Shown: positions 26,984 to 35,755, counted from the first letter of the stretch. The stretch is 64,000 bases of DNA from Pseudomonas syringae (GCF_001698815.1 NZ_LGSI01000066.1:1-64000), one strand, 5' to 3'. Notes: generated by a model not told the origin, from the letters alone. Numbers and translations are program-made.

Positions 26984-27759
26984 ACCGTCCGGTGTTGTGG
27001 ATCGTGGTGGTTTATCTGTTCTTGACGCTGTTGATCTCGGTGCCGGGTCTGAAAGCCTTTGGCGCAGTTTCCCTGACCGGCACACGCTTGATTTTCGATG
27101 GGCGCTTTCCTGAAGCCAGCCTTGCTGTGACCAACCGCAGCGACCATCAGGTGTTGATTCAAGCCTGGCTGACCGATGCCCGCGACGACGATGGCGATCC
27201 CGGCAAGGCTGGTGGCGAGTTGCCTTTTGTGCTGACGCCGCACCTGTCGCAACTGGACGGGCAGGGCAAACAGCTTTTGCGCCTGCTGTATCAAGGCAGT
27301 GGTATTGCCCAGGACAGGGAATCGCTGCTGCACCTGTATGTGCTGGAAATCCCTCGGCGCGTCGAAGGCCGGAATCAGCTGAGCATCGCCATTCGCCAGC
27401 GCATCAATGTGTTTTATCGACCTCGCGGTTTGCCCGGCGATCCGGCTGAAAGCGCGAGCCTGTTGCGCTGGACGTGGCCTGCAAACGGCCCGCTGCGCGT
27501 CAGCAATCCCACGGCTTTTCACGTCGCGCTGCAAAACGTGAAGGTGGGCGTCGTCGAACTCAGCGATTACCTGTTGCTGGCCCCGGGCGCGAACCATGAG
27601 TTTGCCCTGCCGGAGTCAAGTCCGCGCCCGCAGCGCCTGTCGTTCAGCGCGCTTACCGATTACGGCGCAGCGCGCGCCTGGTGCGCCCATATCAACGAGC
27701 GAGAGCCGGTAAACCCTCGCTTGCTCTACCCTGTTTTTCAACAGCCAAAGGAATGCTGA
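26980..27759 (+). CDS. Periplasmic fimbrial chaperone, second, with atypical active site
   Basis: A 259-residue PapD-family chaperone. A signal peptide (VVYLFLTLLISVPGLKAFG) precedes the conserved arginine (LTGTRLIFDG) and the signature DRESLLHLYVLEIP. At the position of the conserved lysine of this family the sequence reads RINVFYRP, so asparagine replaces lysine (the first chaperone has RIKVFFRP). It may serve a single subunit, probably the tip protein encoded next. The gene order usher, chaperone, tip protein supports this. Confidence 0.87.
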   Translation: MNRPVLWIVVVYLFLTLLISVPGLKAFGAVSLTGTRLIFDGRFPEASLAVTNRSDHQVLIQAWLTDARDDDGDPGKAGGELPFVLTPHLSQLDGQGKQLLRLLYQGSGIAQDRESLLHLYVLEIPRRVEGRNQLSIAIRQRINVFYRPRGLPGDPAESASLLRWTWPANGPLRVSNPTAFHVALQNVKVGVVELSDYLLLAPGANHEFALPESSPRPQRLSFSALTDYGAARAWCAHINEREPVNPRLLYPVFQQPKEC

Positions 27760-27761
27760 TC

Positions 27762-28760
27762 ATGAATCGTCCCCATCACCCGCGCTGGTGTCAGCTGCTG
27801 TTCGTGGCACTGTTGTTGAGTCCGGCCAGCTGTTTTGCCCTGGTCTGCAAAACCCAGGGCTCGGGTCAGACGCTGATTCGCGACGATCTGGACAGCAGCG
27901 TAGCGATCCCGGCCACGCTGCCGGATGGCGAGATTGTCTGGCGCTCGCCGCGACACGACATTCAGGTCGAGTGCGCCAAGGACGCCATGCCGCAAGTGCG
28001 GGAAGAAATCTTCGTGTACCTGAATCCGGATAATCAGCAGATCGGCCAGGGCATCCGCTCGGGACTGGCATTGGCGGGAATCGACCACCTGCAAAACGGC
28101 GGGCGGATCGCGACCGGTCAGTTCCTGCCGGTGTGTCATGAGAGCCCATCCAATATCGCGGCCTGTCCCAAAGTGACGTTCAATCTTGGCTTCTCGATGT
28201 TCATCCAGAAATTCGGACCCACTCCGCCGTCTGGCGTCGCCAGTGACCTGCTGGACTATCGGCTGTTCCAGCTCGACGGTGTCACCGGCCCCAATCCGTT
28301 GCCCGGCCAGAACCTCAGCTACATGATCAATAACCTGAGTGGGTTACGTTTTGTGGCCTGCGATGCCGAGCTGCAGATCGTGCCCGAGACCGTCGAGTTT
28401 GGCGCCATCGGTATTCAGCAGGTGGCCGTGGGGAAAGTCATCGACCGCCGACCGTTTTCCCTGACGACGCGGCGATCCTGCGATTCACCGTTCAGCCTGG
28501 GTGCGCGTTTCAAGCCCGTCACGGGCGCGTTGGCGGGGGATTTCCTGATTCCAGCGGCCAATAACGCGGTGGGCATCCGTATCGTCAATGGCCGGGACAA
28601 CACGGTCCTGCGCTACAACGAGCCATTCCATCTGACCGATATGCTCGACGATGTTTCGTCCGCGAGTGCGGACTTCAATGCAGAGTTGGTCTGGCAGACG
28701 TCACGACCCAAAGCCGGGCCGTTCGAGGCGGAAGTGATGGTGGATCTGTTCTACAAATAG
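27762..28760 (+). CDS. Fimbrial tip protein / adhesin (two-domain)
   Basis: A 332-residue secreted protein. The signal peptide (QLLFVALLLSPASCFA) is followed by a receptor-binding-like domain with several cysteines (about 28-200) and a C-terminal pilin domain (about 205-332) with the CDAEL and RRSCDS cysteine pair and penultimate Tyr (DLFYK). This two-domain form is typical of tip adhesins. The start at 27762 has AAAGGA nine bases upstream; ATG at 27753 is too close to it. The ligand cannot be predicted. Confidence 0.8.
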   Translation: MNRPHHPRWCQLLFVALLLSPASCFALVCKTQGSGQTLIRDDLDSSVAIPATLPDGEIVWRSPRHDIQVECAKDAMPQVREEIFVYLNPDNQQIGQGIRSGLALAGIDHLQNGGRIATGQFLPVCHESPSNIAACPKVTFNLGFSMFIQKFGPTPPSGVASDLLDYRLFQLDGVTGPNPLPGQNLSYMINNLSGLRFVACDAELQIVPETVEFGAIGIQQVAVGKVIDRRPFSLTTRRSCDSPFSLGARFKPVTGALAGDFLIPAANNAVGIRIVNGRDNTVLRYNEPFHLTDMLDDVSSASADFNAELVWQTSRPKAGPFEAEVMVDLFYK

Positions 28761-28862
28761 CGTTAGCCGATGGGAGGTGAGGGGCGGTACAGGCGGGTCG
28801 CGAGGGATTCAGGTATGCTGCGCGGCCGTTCGACGACCCAATCCCATTTTCTGGAGCCTTCC

Positions 28863-29084
28863 ATGACTTCTGCTGACCAAACACCTGCTCCTGAAACCGT
28901 CGTCGATGATGCGGCCACAGACAAGAAAACCGCGATTCCAGCGTTCAGCTTCCCGTTCAAGCCTGCCGATTTCGCGCAGAACAAGAACGATCAGCCCTGG
29001 TATCAGCAATCGAACAAATCCGGCCACCACAAAACCCCGGGCGTCGCGCCACATGGCACGCGCAAGACAATGGGTAAGCGCTGA
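28863..29084 (+). CDS. Conserved small hypothetical protein
   Basis: A 73-residue, hydrophilic, low-complexity protein without signal or membrane segment. Its central part (AFSFPFKPADFAQ) and basic C-terminus (THGTRKTMGKR-like) resemble small conserved proteins of pseudomonads of unknown role. TGGAG precedes the ATG. It stands alone between the fimbrial cluster and a REP cluster. Confidence 0.6.
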   Translation: MTSADQTPAPETVVDDAATDKKTAIPAFSFPFKPADFAQNKNDQPWYQQSNKSGHHKTPGVAPHGTRKTMGKR

Positions 29085-29099
29085 TCCAGTCGCGATTTT

Positions 29100-29256
29100 G
29101 TGGGAGCGAGCTTGCTCGCGAAGCGTCTATGGCGTTACGCGGTGCCTCTCTTCAAGCACGTAATTCGTTGGAGCGAGGCTTGCCCGCGAAGAACGATAAC
29201 GCGGTGGGTCTGACTCACCGAGGCGCCTGATTCGCGGGCAAGCCACGCTCCAACGG
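29100..29256. repeat. REP cluster
   Basis: GTGGGAGCGAGCTTGCTCGC at 29100 stands alone. A facing pair TTGGAGCGAGGCTTGCCCGC at 29168 and GCGGGCAAGCCACGCTCCAA ending at 29254 follows. The cluster lies between convergent genes. Confidence 0.8.
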
Positions 29257-29262
29257 ACTGTG

Positions 29263-30012
29263 TCAGGCCTGCAGCGCAATGAACATATACCCCTGCGGCT
29301 CGCTGCACAGCACATTGGCGCCCGCCACTTGTAGCGTGTCGACAACCGCTTCCCCTGCAACGTGAAAGCTCCAGCCCTCGTGCTCGGACGGACAATCAGC
29401 ACCTTCAAGTACGTGCACCACCGCTCCGGCAAAGGCGCTCATGTCGGGCAGATAAGCGACAAAGCCGTTGCCTTTGAGCGCCGTGGTGCGGATCCCCAGG
29501 TGCTGACAAATGGCTTGCTTGGCAACGATGTCATCCCGGTCGGCCTGGCGCGATTGTTCGATCAGTGCCATCAGTTGCGTATCGACCAGTTGGCCACCGA
29601 CGATCAGGTCCGGGCCTTGTTCCCAAGATTGCGGCGGACAGCCCTTTGATTCTGGTCGAAGAGGGATATGCGGATTGATTTCCATCGGATAGATACGGCA
29701 CACCAGTGGCCGACGTTCATAGATGCGGCAGAGATTTTCCGCGTCAAGATTCCGACAAGGGCCGACGTTGTAGGCGGCGAAAGTGATGGCCACATGGACC
29801 TCGGCTGCACCGCTGGCAACCACTGTCGAGCGGCGCAGCGCATGGTTCAGCTGGGCGGGGTCAACGCCATAACCATCCGCCAGAAACGCCTCGGTCAGAA
29901 CGATCACTGTGCCGCCATCGGCCGCCCAGTGCATGGCTTCGGTGAGTGTCAGGGGAACGTGGTGGTCGGTGCAGCAACTGCCACAACCAACGCAGGAAAA
30001 CTGGGTGTTCAT
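29263..30012 (-). CDS. YkgJ-family cysteine-cluster protein
   Basis: A 249-residue protein with the CxxCxxCC zinc/iron-chelating cluster (SCVGCGSCCTDHH) at its N-terminus, and further cysteines in VGPCRNLDAENLCRIYERRPLVCRIYP-type sequence around residues 75-95, which define the YkgJ family (UPF0153). The function is unknown. The start at 30012 places the cluster at residues 6-15; frames remain open to 30069. Confidence 0.8.
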   Translation of the reverse strand: MNTQFSCVGCGSCCTDHHVPLTLTEAMHWAADGGTVIVLTEAFLADGYGVDPAQLNHALRRSTVVASGAAEVHVAITFAAYNVGPCRNLDAENLCRIYERRPLVCRIYPMEINPHIPLRPESKGCPPQSWEQGPDLIVGGQLVDTQLMALIEQSRQADRDDIVAKQAICQHLGIRTTALKGNGFVAYLPDMSAFAGAVVHVLEGADCPSEHEGWSFHVAGEAVVDTLQVAGANVLCSEPQGYMFIALQA

Positions 30013-30142
30013 TGGCAAACGATCCGTCATGACAGGCGCGGAACAGAGCGGCAAGAACTTGCTGCTCACACGGCAAAGACAGAAGTCGAAGCAAGTTATG
30101 CGCCAGCGACCTTGACCGTCGCCGGCAGATCATTTCGGGAAG

Positions 30143-30463
30143 TTACTTCTTCGGCGTCGGCTTGAGCGTATTCCACTCGGTCACCGTCGCCTTTTTGCTA
30201 TGGCGGTTGTACAGGCACAGCTCGGCGCCGGGCTGATTCTTCATGTGTGGCTGCGGATAACGTCCTTCGAGCATCAGCGCTTCGTAGCCGACGCTGTCGT
30301 CAAATCCCGCTTTACCGGAAGGTTTGACACTCTTGAGCTGGCTGGCCTTGATGCAGCTGTCGACCACTGCCTTGTCCAGCGCTTTCCAGGCATCGGTGCT
30401 TGAAGCATGGGCCTGGCCGGCGATGGCGATCAGGGCGAGCAATAACGCGGTGGCTGATTTCAT
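30143..30463 (-). CDS. Small secreted protein of unknown function
   Basis: A 106-residue protein with a clear signal peptide (MKSATALLLALIAIAGQAHA). The mature part has two cysteines (DSCIKAS and AELCLYN) that could form a disulfide. I do not recognise the family. Three in-frame ATGs (30475, 30469, 30463) are clustered; the last gives the best signal peptide. It lies 32 bases downstream of the GNAT gene on the same strand and may be co-transcribed. Confidence 0.65.
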   Translation of the reverse strand: MKSATALLLALIAIAGQAHASSTDAWKALDKAVVDSCIKASQLKSVKPSGKAGFDDSVGYEALMLEGRYPQPHMKNQPGAELCLYNRHSKKATVTEWNTLKPTPKK

Positions 30464-30495
30464 GTCCATTTCCATTGGGCTTGTTGGATCGGCGA

Positions 30496-31038
30496 TTATG
30501 CCAGATCGAACTCGGTCATTGCCGAGCGCTGCACGTAGCGCATCCCGGCTTTTTCATAAAGCCGTCGGGCATCGAAGTTGTTTTCCATGACTTTCAGGTC
30601 CACCCAGCCTTCGCCGCGCAAGCCGAACGTGTGGAAGCCATGATTGAGCAGAGCCAGTGCAATGCCCTGACGCCGGGCGCGAGGATGAACGACCAGATCC
30701 TTGATAAATGCGCTGGTCCAGCATTGCATGACACCCACCAGACCTGATTCGTCCCAGGCTGAAAAACACAGGCTCGGATCGAACTCAGGATCGGTGTGGA
30801 GGGTACGCAGCCAGGTTGGATAATCCGTCACGCTGCCGCCGCCGTTTTGATAGCCAAGGATCAGCAGCTGATGAATCTGCATCGCGTCTTCGGGCGCAAA
30901 GCCCTGCCGAACCTGTTGACTGGCAGAGGTGTTGATCGGGTGGATGCCTTGCAGATCCCGACGCATCAGCCAGCAATGCCGGTCCGAACTGCCGAGGGGA
31001 TCGGCAGCCAGTCGGGTTTGCTGGTTTTGCCAGGTCAA
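30496..31038 (-). CDS. GNAT-family N-acetyltransferase
   Basis: A 180-residue acetyl-CoA-dependent transferase. The core motif A is VVHPRARRQGIALALLNHG (about 115-135), followed by VMENNFDARRLYEKAGM, typical of GNAT motif B. The start is uncertain. A TTG at 31038 overlaps the cheV stop as TTGA and keeps the frame coupled; an ATG at 30966 would give 156 residues. The substrate is unknown. Confidence 0.75.
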   Translation of the reverse strand: MTWQNQQTRLAADPLGSSDRHCWLMRRDLQGIHPINTSASQQVRQGFAPEDAMQIHQLLILGYQNGGGSVTDYPTWLRTLHTDPEFDPSLCFSAWDESGLVGVMQCWTSAFIKDLVVHPRARRQGIALALLNHGFHTFGLRGEGWVDLKVMENNFDARRLYEKAGMRYVQRSAMTEFDLA

Positions 31039-31934
31039 TGATGGCTGGCTTGCACCGCACGTGCCGCCGTGATCAAACATTTGGTCAACTCGGGGGACGA
31101 GAACTTGGTCAGCACGGCATTGGCACCTGCCGCCTGGGCTTTTTCGCTGTTCATCGCGCTGTCCAGCGAGGTATGCAGCAGGACATAAAGATCGTTGAAG
31201 TCCGGGGTCTCGCGCAAGGTGCGCGTGAATGCATAACCATCCATCTCGGACATTTCGATATCCGAAACCACCACATTGATCTGTGCCGGTGAGCCTTGCA
31301 GCTCCAGCAACACATCGATGGCTTCCTTGGCGCTGCGGGCCGTGTGGCAATCGAGGCCGAGGTTGCGCAGGGTAATCAGTGATTGCTGCAAGGCCACCTG
31401 ACTGTCATCGACCACCAGAATTCTCGCGGCGGCCAGCAGTTCGGTTTCTTCCGCCGTCAGCGCGTTAGGTTCGACGACGATTTGCGCAGGCGCAATGGCA
31501 TGAATGACTTTCTCGATATCCAGCACCTGCACCAGCACGCCATCGACCTGGGTTACCCCGGTAATGAACGACTTGTTGCCCGCGCCGTACGGCGGCGGGC
31601 GAATGTCGGTGGTCAGGCAATGGACGATCTTGCTCACGGCCTGGACATGCAGACCCTGCTTGGAGCGGCTGACGTCGGTGACGATCAGGCAACCGCCGTC
31701 CGGGTCCACCAGTGGTCGCTCGCCGATGGCGCGGCTGAGGTCGATCACCGACAGCGCAGCACCGCGCAAGGTGGCGACACCTTTGACGTGTGGATGGGAT
31801 TCGGGCAGCCGGGTCAGGGCGGGGCAGGGAATGATCTCGCTGACCTTGAGTAGATTGATCGCCATCAGCTTGCCGCTGCGCAATGTGAACAGCAGCAGCG
31901 AGAGGGAATCTGCGCGGACGTTCTTGGAGGACAT
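31035..31934 (-). CDS. cheV: Chemotaxis protein CheV (CheW-receiver)
   Basis: A 299-residue coupling protein. An N-terminal CheW domain (about 1-155) joins receptors to CheA, and a C-terminal receiver domain (about 170-297) has DD in ILVVDDSQ and the phospho-aspartate in VVVSDIEMSEMDG. AGAAGG precedes the start. It is an orphan in this window, away from any che operon. Several CheV paralogues are usual in Pseudomonas. Confidence 0.92.
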   Translation of the reverse strand: MSSKNVRADSLSLLLFTLRSGKLMAINLLKVSEIIPCPALTRLPESHPHVKGVATLRGAALSVIDLSRAIGERPLVDPDGGCLIVTDVSRSKQGLHVQAVSKIVHCLTTDIRPPPYGAGNKSFITGVTQVDGVLVQVLDIEKVIHAIAPAQIVVEPNALTAEETELLAAARILVVDDSQVALQQSLITLRNLGLDCHTARSAKEAIDVLLELQGSPAQINVVVSDIEMSEMDGYAFTRTLRETPDFNDLYVLLHTSLDSAMNSEKAQAAGANAVLTKFSSPELTKCLITAARAVQASHH

Positions 31935-32102
31935 ATAAACCTTCTGGCCTTAGGTGTCTCGCTGCAACGAGCAGCAGACAGCTTTCTCTGGAGGGTTATC
32001 GACCTGCGAGACGCTCGCTTGAGGTTTTTTCTGTAACCGGTGTGCAAAATTATTCCATCGGGAGGCGTATTTCAGCTTTCTCATGATGCCCGATGATGTC
32101 GA

Positions 32103-32158
32103 GTCAAAAAGACCGCGCGCTGTCAAAGTGACTTGATCATGTGTGTTGTCATTTTGAC
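32103..32158 (+). promoter_or_regulatory. Three NorR/FhpR-type enhancer sites upstream of hmp
   Basis: GTCAAAGTGAC (32122-32132) and GTCATTTTGAC (32148-32158) both match the NorR consensus GTCA-N3-TGAC exactly. GTCAAAAAGAC (32103-32113) matches with one change. Three tandem sites are the known arrangement for NorR hexamer binding at sigma54 promoters. They lie about 70-125 bases before the inferred start of transcription of hmp. The regulator gene itself is not adjacent. Confidence 0.75.
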
Positions 32159-32198
32159 TTTGTGTAATTATCTATTTGATTTTATTGAATAAAATTCC

Positions 32199-32214
32199 TG
32201 GCACGATTGCTGAT
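32199..32214 (+). promoter_or_regulatory. Degenerate sigma54 promoter of hmp
   Basis: TGGCACG gives a perfect -24 element. At the canonical spacing the -12 box reads CTGAT instead of TTGCA/T. The shorter-spaced TTGCT at 32207-32211 is out of register. Together with the three NorR-type sites upstream this is the best candidate for the NO-induced promoter, but the -12 box is weak. Confidence 0.45.
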
Positions 32215-32259
32215 ACAACAAGGTAGATCTTATAAAGTCCCGCGTGCCAGGAGTACCTC

Positions 32260-33441
32260 ATGTTGAAAGCCTCAGATCGTGCCATCGTCAAATCCACTGT
32301 GCCACTGCTCGAAAGTGGTGGCGAAGCATTGACCACTCATTTCTACAAAAAAATGCTTTCGGAATACCCGCAAGTGCAGCCCTTGTTCAATCCGGCCCAC
32401 CAGGCAAGCGGTGCTCAGCCAAGAGCGCTGGCCAACGGTTTGCTGATGTACGCCCGGCATATCGATGAGCTGGAGCAATTGGGTGATCTGCTCGCCAAGA
32501 TCATCAACAAACACGTCGCGCTGCAAATTCTTCCCGAGCACTACCCGATTGTTGGCAGCTGCCTGTTGGCCGCCATTGCTGAAGTGTTGGGCGAGGAAAT
32601 CGCCACCGATGAGGTCATCAATGCGTGGGGCAACGCCTATCAGCAACTGGCGGATATCCTGATCGGCGCCGAAGCCGTGATCTACGACGAAAAAGCCGAG
32701 GCTCAAGGCGGCTGGCGCGGGACGCGTGAATTCAAACTGATGGACAAGGTGGTGGAAAGTGACGAGATCACGTCGTTCTACCTCAAGCCTGCGGACGCAG
32801 GTCCGGTGCTGGATTTTGCCGCTGGCCAATACCTGGGCTTGCAACTGCACATCAACGGCATCGAGATGCGTCGCAACTATTCGCTGTCGGCGGTTCCTGG
32901 CGGCGGCCAGTACCGGATCAGCGTCAAGCGTGAACCGCACGGCAAGGTGTCCAACTATTTACACGATCAGGTGCAGGTCGGTGACAGTCTTCAGGTCTTC
33001 ACGCCGTCCGGGGAATTCATCCTGGCGGCAAGCGACAAACCGCTGGTGCTGATCAGTGGCGGGGTAGGGATCACGCCAACCCTGGCCATGCTTGAAGCAG
33101 CGCTGGAGACCTCGCGTCCGATCCACTTCATCCACTGCGCGCGCAATGGCGGCGTCCATGCCTTCCGCGAGTGGGTTGATAATCTCGCGGCCCGTCACCC
33201 GCAGCTCAAACGCTTTTACTGCTACGACGAAGACGACGGCGTAAGTCCCGCTGCCGATGCCGTGGGTTTGCTGAATCAGGCGCGACTTGAGCAGTGGTTG
33301 CCAGAGGATCGCGATCTGGATGCCTACTTCCTCGGTCCCAAGGGTTTCATGGCTGCCATGAAGCGCCAACTCAAGCTTGCCGGTGTTCCGGAAAAGCAGA
33401 GCCGTTATGAATTCTTCGGCCCGGCTTCTGTCCTTGAGTAA
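32260..33441 (+). CDS. hmp: Nitric oxide dioxygenase (flavohaemoglobin)
   Basis: A 393-residue enzyme oxidising NO to nitrate with O2 and NAD(P)H. The globin domain (1-140) has the proximal histidine in INKHVALQI (about residue 85). The FAD domain has RRNYSLS (about 206) and the NAD domain VLISGGVGITPTLAML (about 268). The start has AGGAG upstream. It is a single-gene unit with NorR-type sites in front and a terminator behind. In P. aeruginosa the homologue (fhp) is next to its regulator fhpR; here the upstream neighbour is cheV. Confidence 0.95.
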   Translation: MLKASDRAIVKSTVPLLESGGEALTTHFYKKMLSEYPQVQPLFNPAHQASGAQPRALANGLLMYARHIDELEQLGDLLAKIINKHVALQILPEHYPIVGSCLLAAIAEVLGEEIATDEVINAWGNAYQQLADILIGAEAVIYDEKAEAQGGWRGTREFKLMDKVVESDEITSFYLKPADAGPVLDFAAGQYLGLQLHINGIEMRRNYSLSAVPGGGQYRISVKREPHGKVSNYLHDQVQVGDSLQVFTPSGEFILAASDKPLVLISGGVGITPTLAMLEAALETSRPIHFIHCARNGGVHAFREWVDNLAARHPQLKRFYCYDEDDGVSPAADAVGLLNQARLEQWLPEDRDLDAYFLGPKGFMAAMKRQLKLAGVPEKQSRYEFFGPASVLE

Positions 33442-33442
33442 G

Positions 33443-33535
33443 CTGCGACAAAGCGCCGCACTCTTCTATATATAGAAGGGCGCACTGCGACAAAAAGCCG
33501 CATCCTTCTATATATAAGAAGGATTCGGCTTTTTT
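33443..33535 (+). terminator. Duplicated terminator after hmp
   Basis: The second copy is a strong terminator: AAAAAGCCG (33492-33500) pairs with CGGCTTTTT (33526-33534), with an inner ATCCTTCT/AGAAGGAT stem. About 41 bases upstream is a diverged copy (CTGCGACAAAGCGCCGCA, then CTTCTATATATAGAAG) that still forms a palindrome but lost the T-run. The remaining sequence to dsbB (33536-33814) shows no gene. Confidence 0.85.
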
Positions 33536-33814
33536 GCGTTTCTGGCAGTGCCTTGTGCCGGATGCTGGCGGTGATCGTGCATGGCGTATTTTTGAAGGTG
33601 CATGACGCAGGTCAAGGCGAGGGTATGCCATCCGGTGGCCAAATGTATCCGTACAGCGGGTCAGGTCTTGAGTTGTCCGGCCCGGCCCGTGATTATCCCG
33701 AGCGATCGGGCCGTTGTGCATTTACACTCTCGTGGTTGAGAACCCACGGCTGGCTTCAATGGGCCCAGGCATGGATCGACGATCCATATGGACACCCTGA
33801 CAAAAGGTATGTGA

Positions 33815-34339
33815 ATGAGCGACAACATGTTGTACCTGAAACGCGAGAAACGCTTTCTGGTCTTGCTGGGCGTGATTTGCCTGGCCTTGATCGGTGGCGC
33901 GTTGTACATGCAAGTGGTGTTGGGCGAGGCGCCATGCCCGCTGTGCATCCTGCAACGTTATGCGCTGTTGTTCATCGCCATCTTCGCCTTCATCGGCGCC
34001 GCGATGCCGGGCAGCCGCAGTATCACCGTGTGCGAGGTGCTGGTTACCTTGAGCGCAATAGGCGGAATCTTCGCCGCAGGCCGCCACGTGTACATCCTTT
34101 CCCACCCCACCGAGAGCTGCGGCATCGATGTGCTGCAACCGATCGTCGACGGTTTGCCCCTGGCATTGATCTTTCCCCTGGGTTTTCAGGTCGGCGGCTT
34201 TTGCACGACCCCTTATCCGCCAGTCCTCGGTCTTTCCCTGGCGCAATGGGCGTTGGTGGCCTTCGTTCTGACTGTCGTGCTGGTTCCAGTCGGAATCCTG
34301 CGTAACCGACGCAAGCGTCACGGTTTACAAGGCCTCTAA
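33815..34339 (+). CDS. dsbB: Disulfide bond formation protein B
   Basis: A 174-residue inner-membrane protein that reoxidises DsbA and passes electrons to quinone. Four transmembrane helices are visible. The first redox pair is CPLC (residues 41-44) in the first periplasmic loop. The second pair is the cysteine in TESCGID and that in GGFCTTP, in the second loop. Length is normal. AAAAGG precedes the start. A terminator follows, so it is transcribed alone. Confidence 0.93.
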   Translation: MSDNMLYLKREKRFLVLLGVICLALIGGALYMQVVLGEAPCPLCILQRYALLFIAIFAFIGAAMPGSRSITVCEVLVTLSAIGGIFAAGRHVYILSHPTESCGIDVLQPIVDGLPLALIFPLGFQVGGFCTTPYPPVLGLSLAQWALVAFVLTVVLVPVGILRNRRKRHGLQGL

Positions 34340-34346
34340 GGCTAAG

Positions 34347-34372
34347 CGCTCCGTAAAAACGGAGCGTTTTTC
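34347..34372 (+). terminator. Terminator after dsbB
   Basis: CGCTCCG (34347-34353) pairs with CGGAGCG (34360-34366) around TAAAAA, followed by TTTTTC. Confidence 0.85.
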
Positions 34373-34533
34373 TTGTGAAAATTCCGTCGTTGTTTCGTCA
34401 TCGTTACGTATTCGGAAACAAACTGTTGCTAAATAAACCATAGTCATAAAAATCTTACATATCTACAATCCCCGCACTTACCGCTCCGGTCCACCGAGTG
34501 ATAAGCAGTTTTCAGGGTCCCAAAGCGTCTTTT

Positions 34534-34546
34534 TACACACTGTGTA
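34534..34546. promoter_or_regulatory. Palindrome in the 420-bp cyo leader region
   Basis: TACACA-C-TGTGTA is a perfect inverted repeat 247 bases before cyoA. A second hairpin GGCCTG/CAGGCC lies near 34602-34617. The gap 34373-34792 holds no gene and probably contains the regulated cyo promoter. I could not recognise an ANR/FNR box in it. Confidence 0.35.
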
Positions 34547-34792
34547 GAGTGTTTTTGCGGCCTTTGTTAGCACTCGGAATGTCCGCGCCAAAGGGAATTG
34601 GCCTGCAAAACAGGCCCAATGCCACCAATCAAATAAGAAACTAAAGATAACGTCGGATTTGTCGTTACGCTTGCATGCGTCCTGACAGGGCCCTGTTCAA
34701 TCCAAAAATATGCCAGCACCGGCAGGCTTTAGTGTTGGCGGTCGAAAACCAATTGCACTGCGCAAGCTGCTTTTGCTTTTAGAGGTCGTGAG

Positions 34793-35752
34793 ATGAGTAA
34801 AAAAAGGTACCCCAGGTTTTTTGGCTTCTTGGCCCTTTTCAGCATGCTTTTGCTCAGTGGTTGCGAGGGCGTGCCTCTGCTCGATCCGAAAGGACAAGTA
34901 GGGATTGACGAGCGAAACCTGATTATTACCGCCACGCTGCTGATGTTGATTGTCGTGATTCCGGTCATCTTCATGACCATTATCTTCGCCTGGAAATATC
35001 GCGCATCGAACAAGAACGCGACGTACACGCCTGACTGGTCGCACTCCACGAAGATCGAAATCGCTGTATGGGGCATTCCACTCGCCCTGTTGATCGTCCT
35101 GGGCTACATCACCTACGTGTCTACTCACGCTCTCGATCCGTACCGCCCTATCGACTCCGACGTCAAGCCGGTTACGATCGAAGTGATCTCGATGGACTGG
35201 AAATGGGTATTCATCTACCCGGAACAGGGCATCGCCACGGTCAACAAGATCGTGTTCCCGGCCAACACGCCGGTCAATTTCAAAATCACCTCTGACTCGG
35301 TAATGAACTCGTTCTTCATTCCAGGTCTGGGCGGCCAGGTGTACGCCATGGCGGGCATGCTGACCAAGCTGCACTTGATCGCCAACGAGAACCACGAATT
35401 CAACGGTATCTCCGCCAACTACAGCGGCGCGGGCTTCACCGGCATGAAATTCAAGGCGATCTCGACGTCTCAGGCTGATTTCGACGCCTGGGTCACTGAA
35501 GTCAAGAATTCACCGAAAAAGCTTGAAACGTCCGAATACGCAGCCTTGCTCAAGCCAAGCGAGCGTAATCCCGTCGAGCTCTACTCCAAGGTCACTCCAA
35601 ACCTGTTCCAGGCCGTCATCGACAAGTATGAAGGCATGAAACCGGGCAAGGCGAATCCTCACGAGCAGGAAGGCAACGCTCACGAGGCGGGACATGCCGG
35701 TATGGAAGGGATGGACATGGGTAAGCATTCAGCTGCTGGGGCAGAGGAGTAA
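34793..35752 (+). CDS. cyoA: Cytochrome o ubiquinol oxidase subunit II
   Basis: A 319-residue lipoprotein subunit of the bo3 oxidase. The lipobox LLLSGC gives a lipidated cysteine at residue 24. Two transmembrane helices follow, then a cupredoxin-like domain without the CuA cysteines, as expected for a quinol rather than cytochrome c oxidase (VNSFF-type region MNSFFIPGLGGQVYAM). The histidine-rich tail (HEQEGNAHEAGHAGM) is common in Pseudomonas. First gene of cyoABCDE. Confidence 0.95.
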   Translation: MSKKRYPRFFGFLALFSMLLLSGCEGVPLLDPKGQVGIDERNLIITATLLMLIVVIPVIFMTIIFAWKYRASNKNATYTPDWSHSTKIEIAVWGIPLALLIVLGYITYVSTHALDPYRPIDSDVKPVTIEVISMDWKWVFIYPEQGIATVNKIVFPANTPVNFKITSDSVMNSFFIPGLGGQVYAMAGMLTKLHLIANENHEFNGISANYSGAGFTGMKFKAISTSQADFDAWVTEVKNSPKKLETSEYAALLKPSERNPVELYSKVTPNLFQAVIDKYEGMKPGKANPHEQEGNAHEAGHAGMEGMDMGKHSAAGAEE

Positions 35753-35755
35753 ACG

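Noticed and set aside
33553-34305. 250-codon plus-strand frame over dsbB
   Set aside because: It overlaps dsbB in another frame and is arginine/proline-rich. DsbB has complete redox motifs and helices, so this frame is a shadow.
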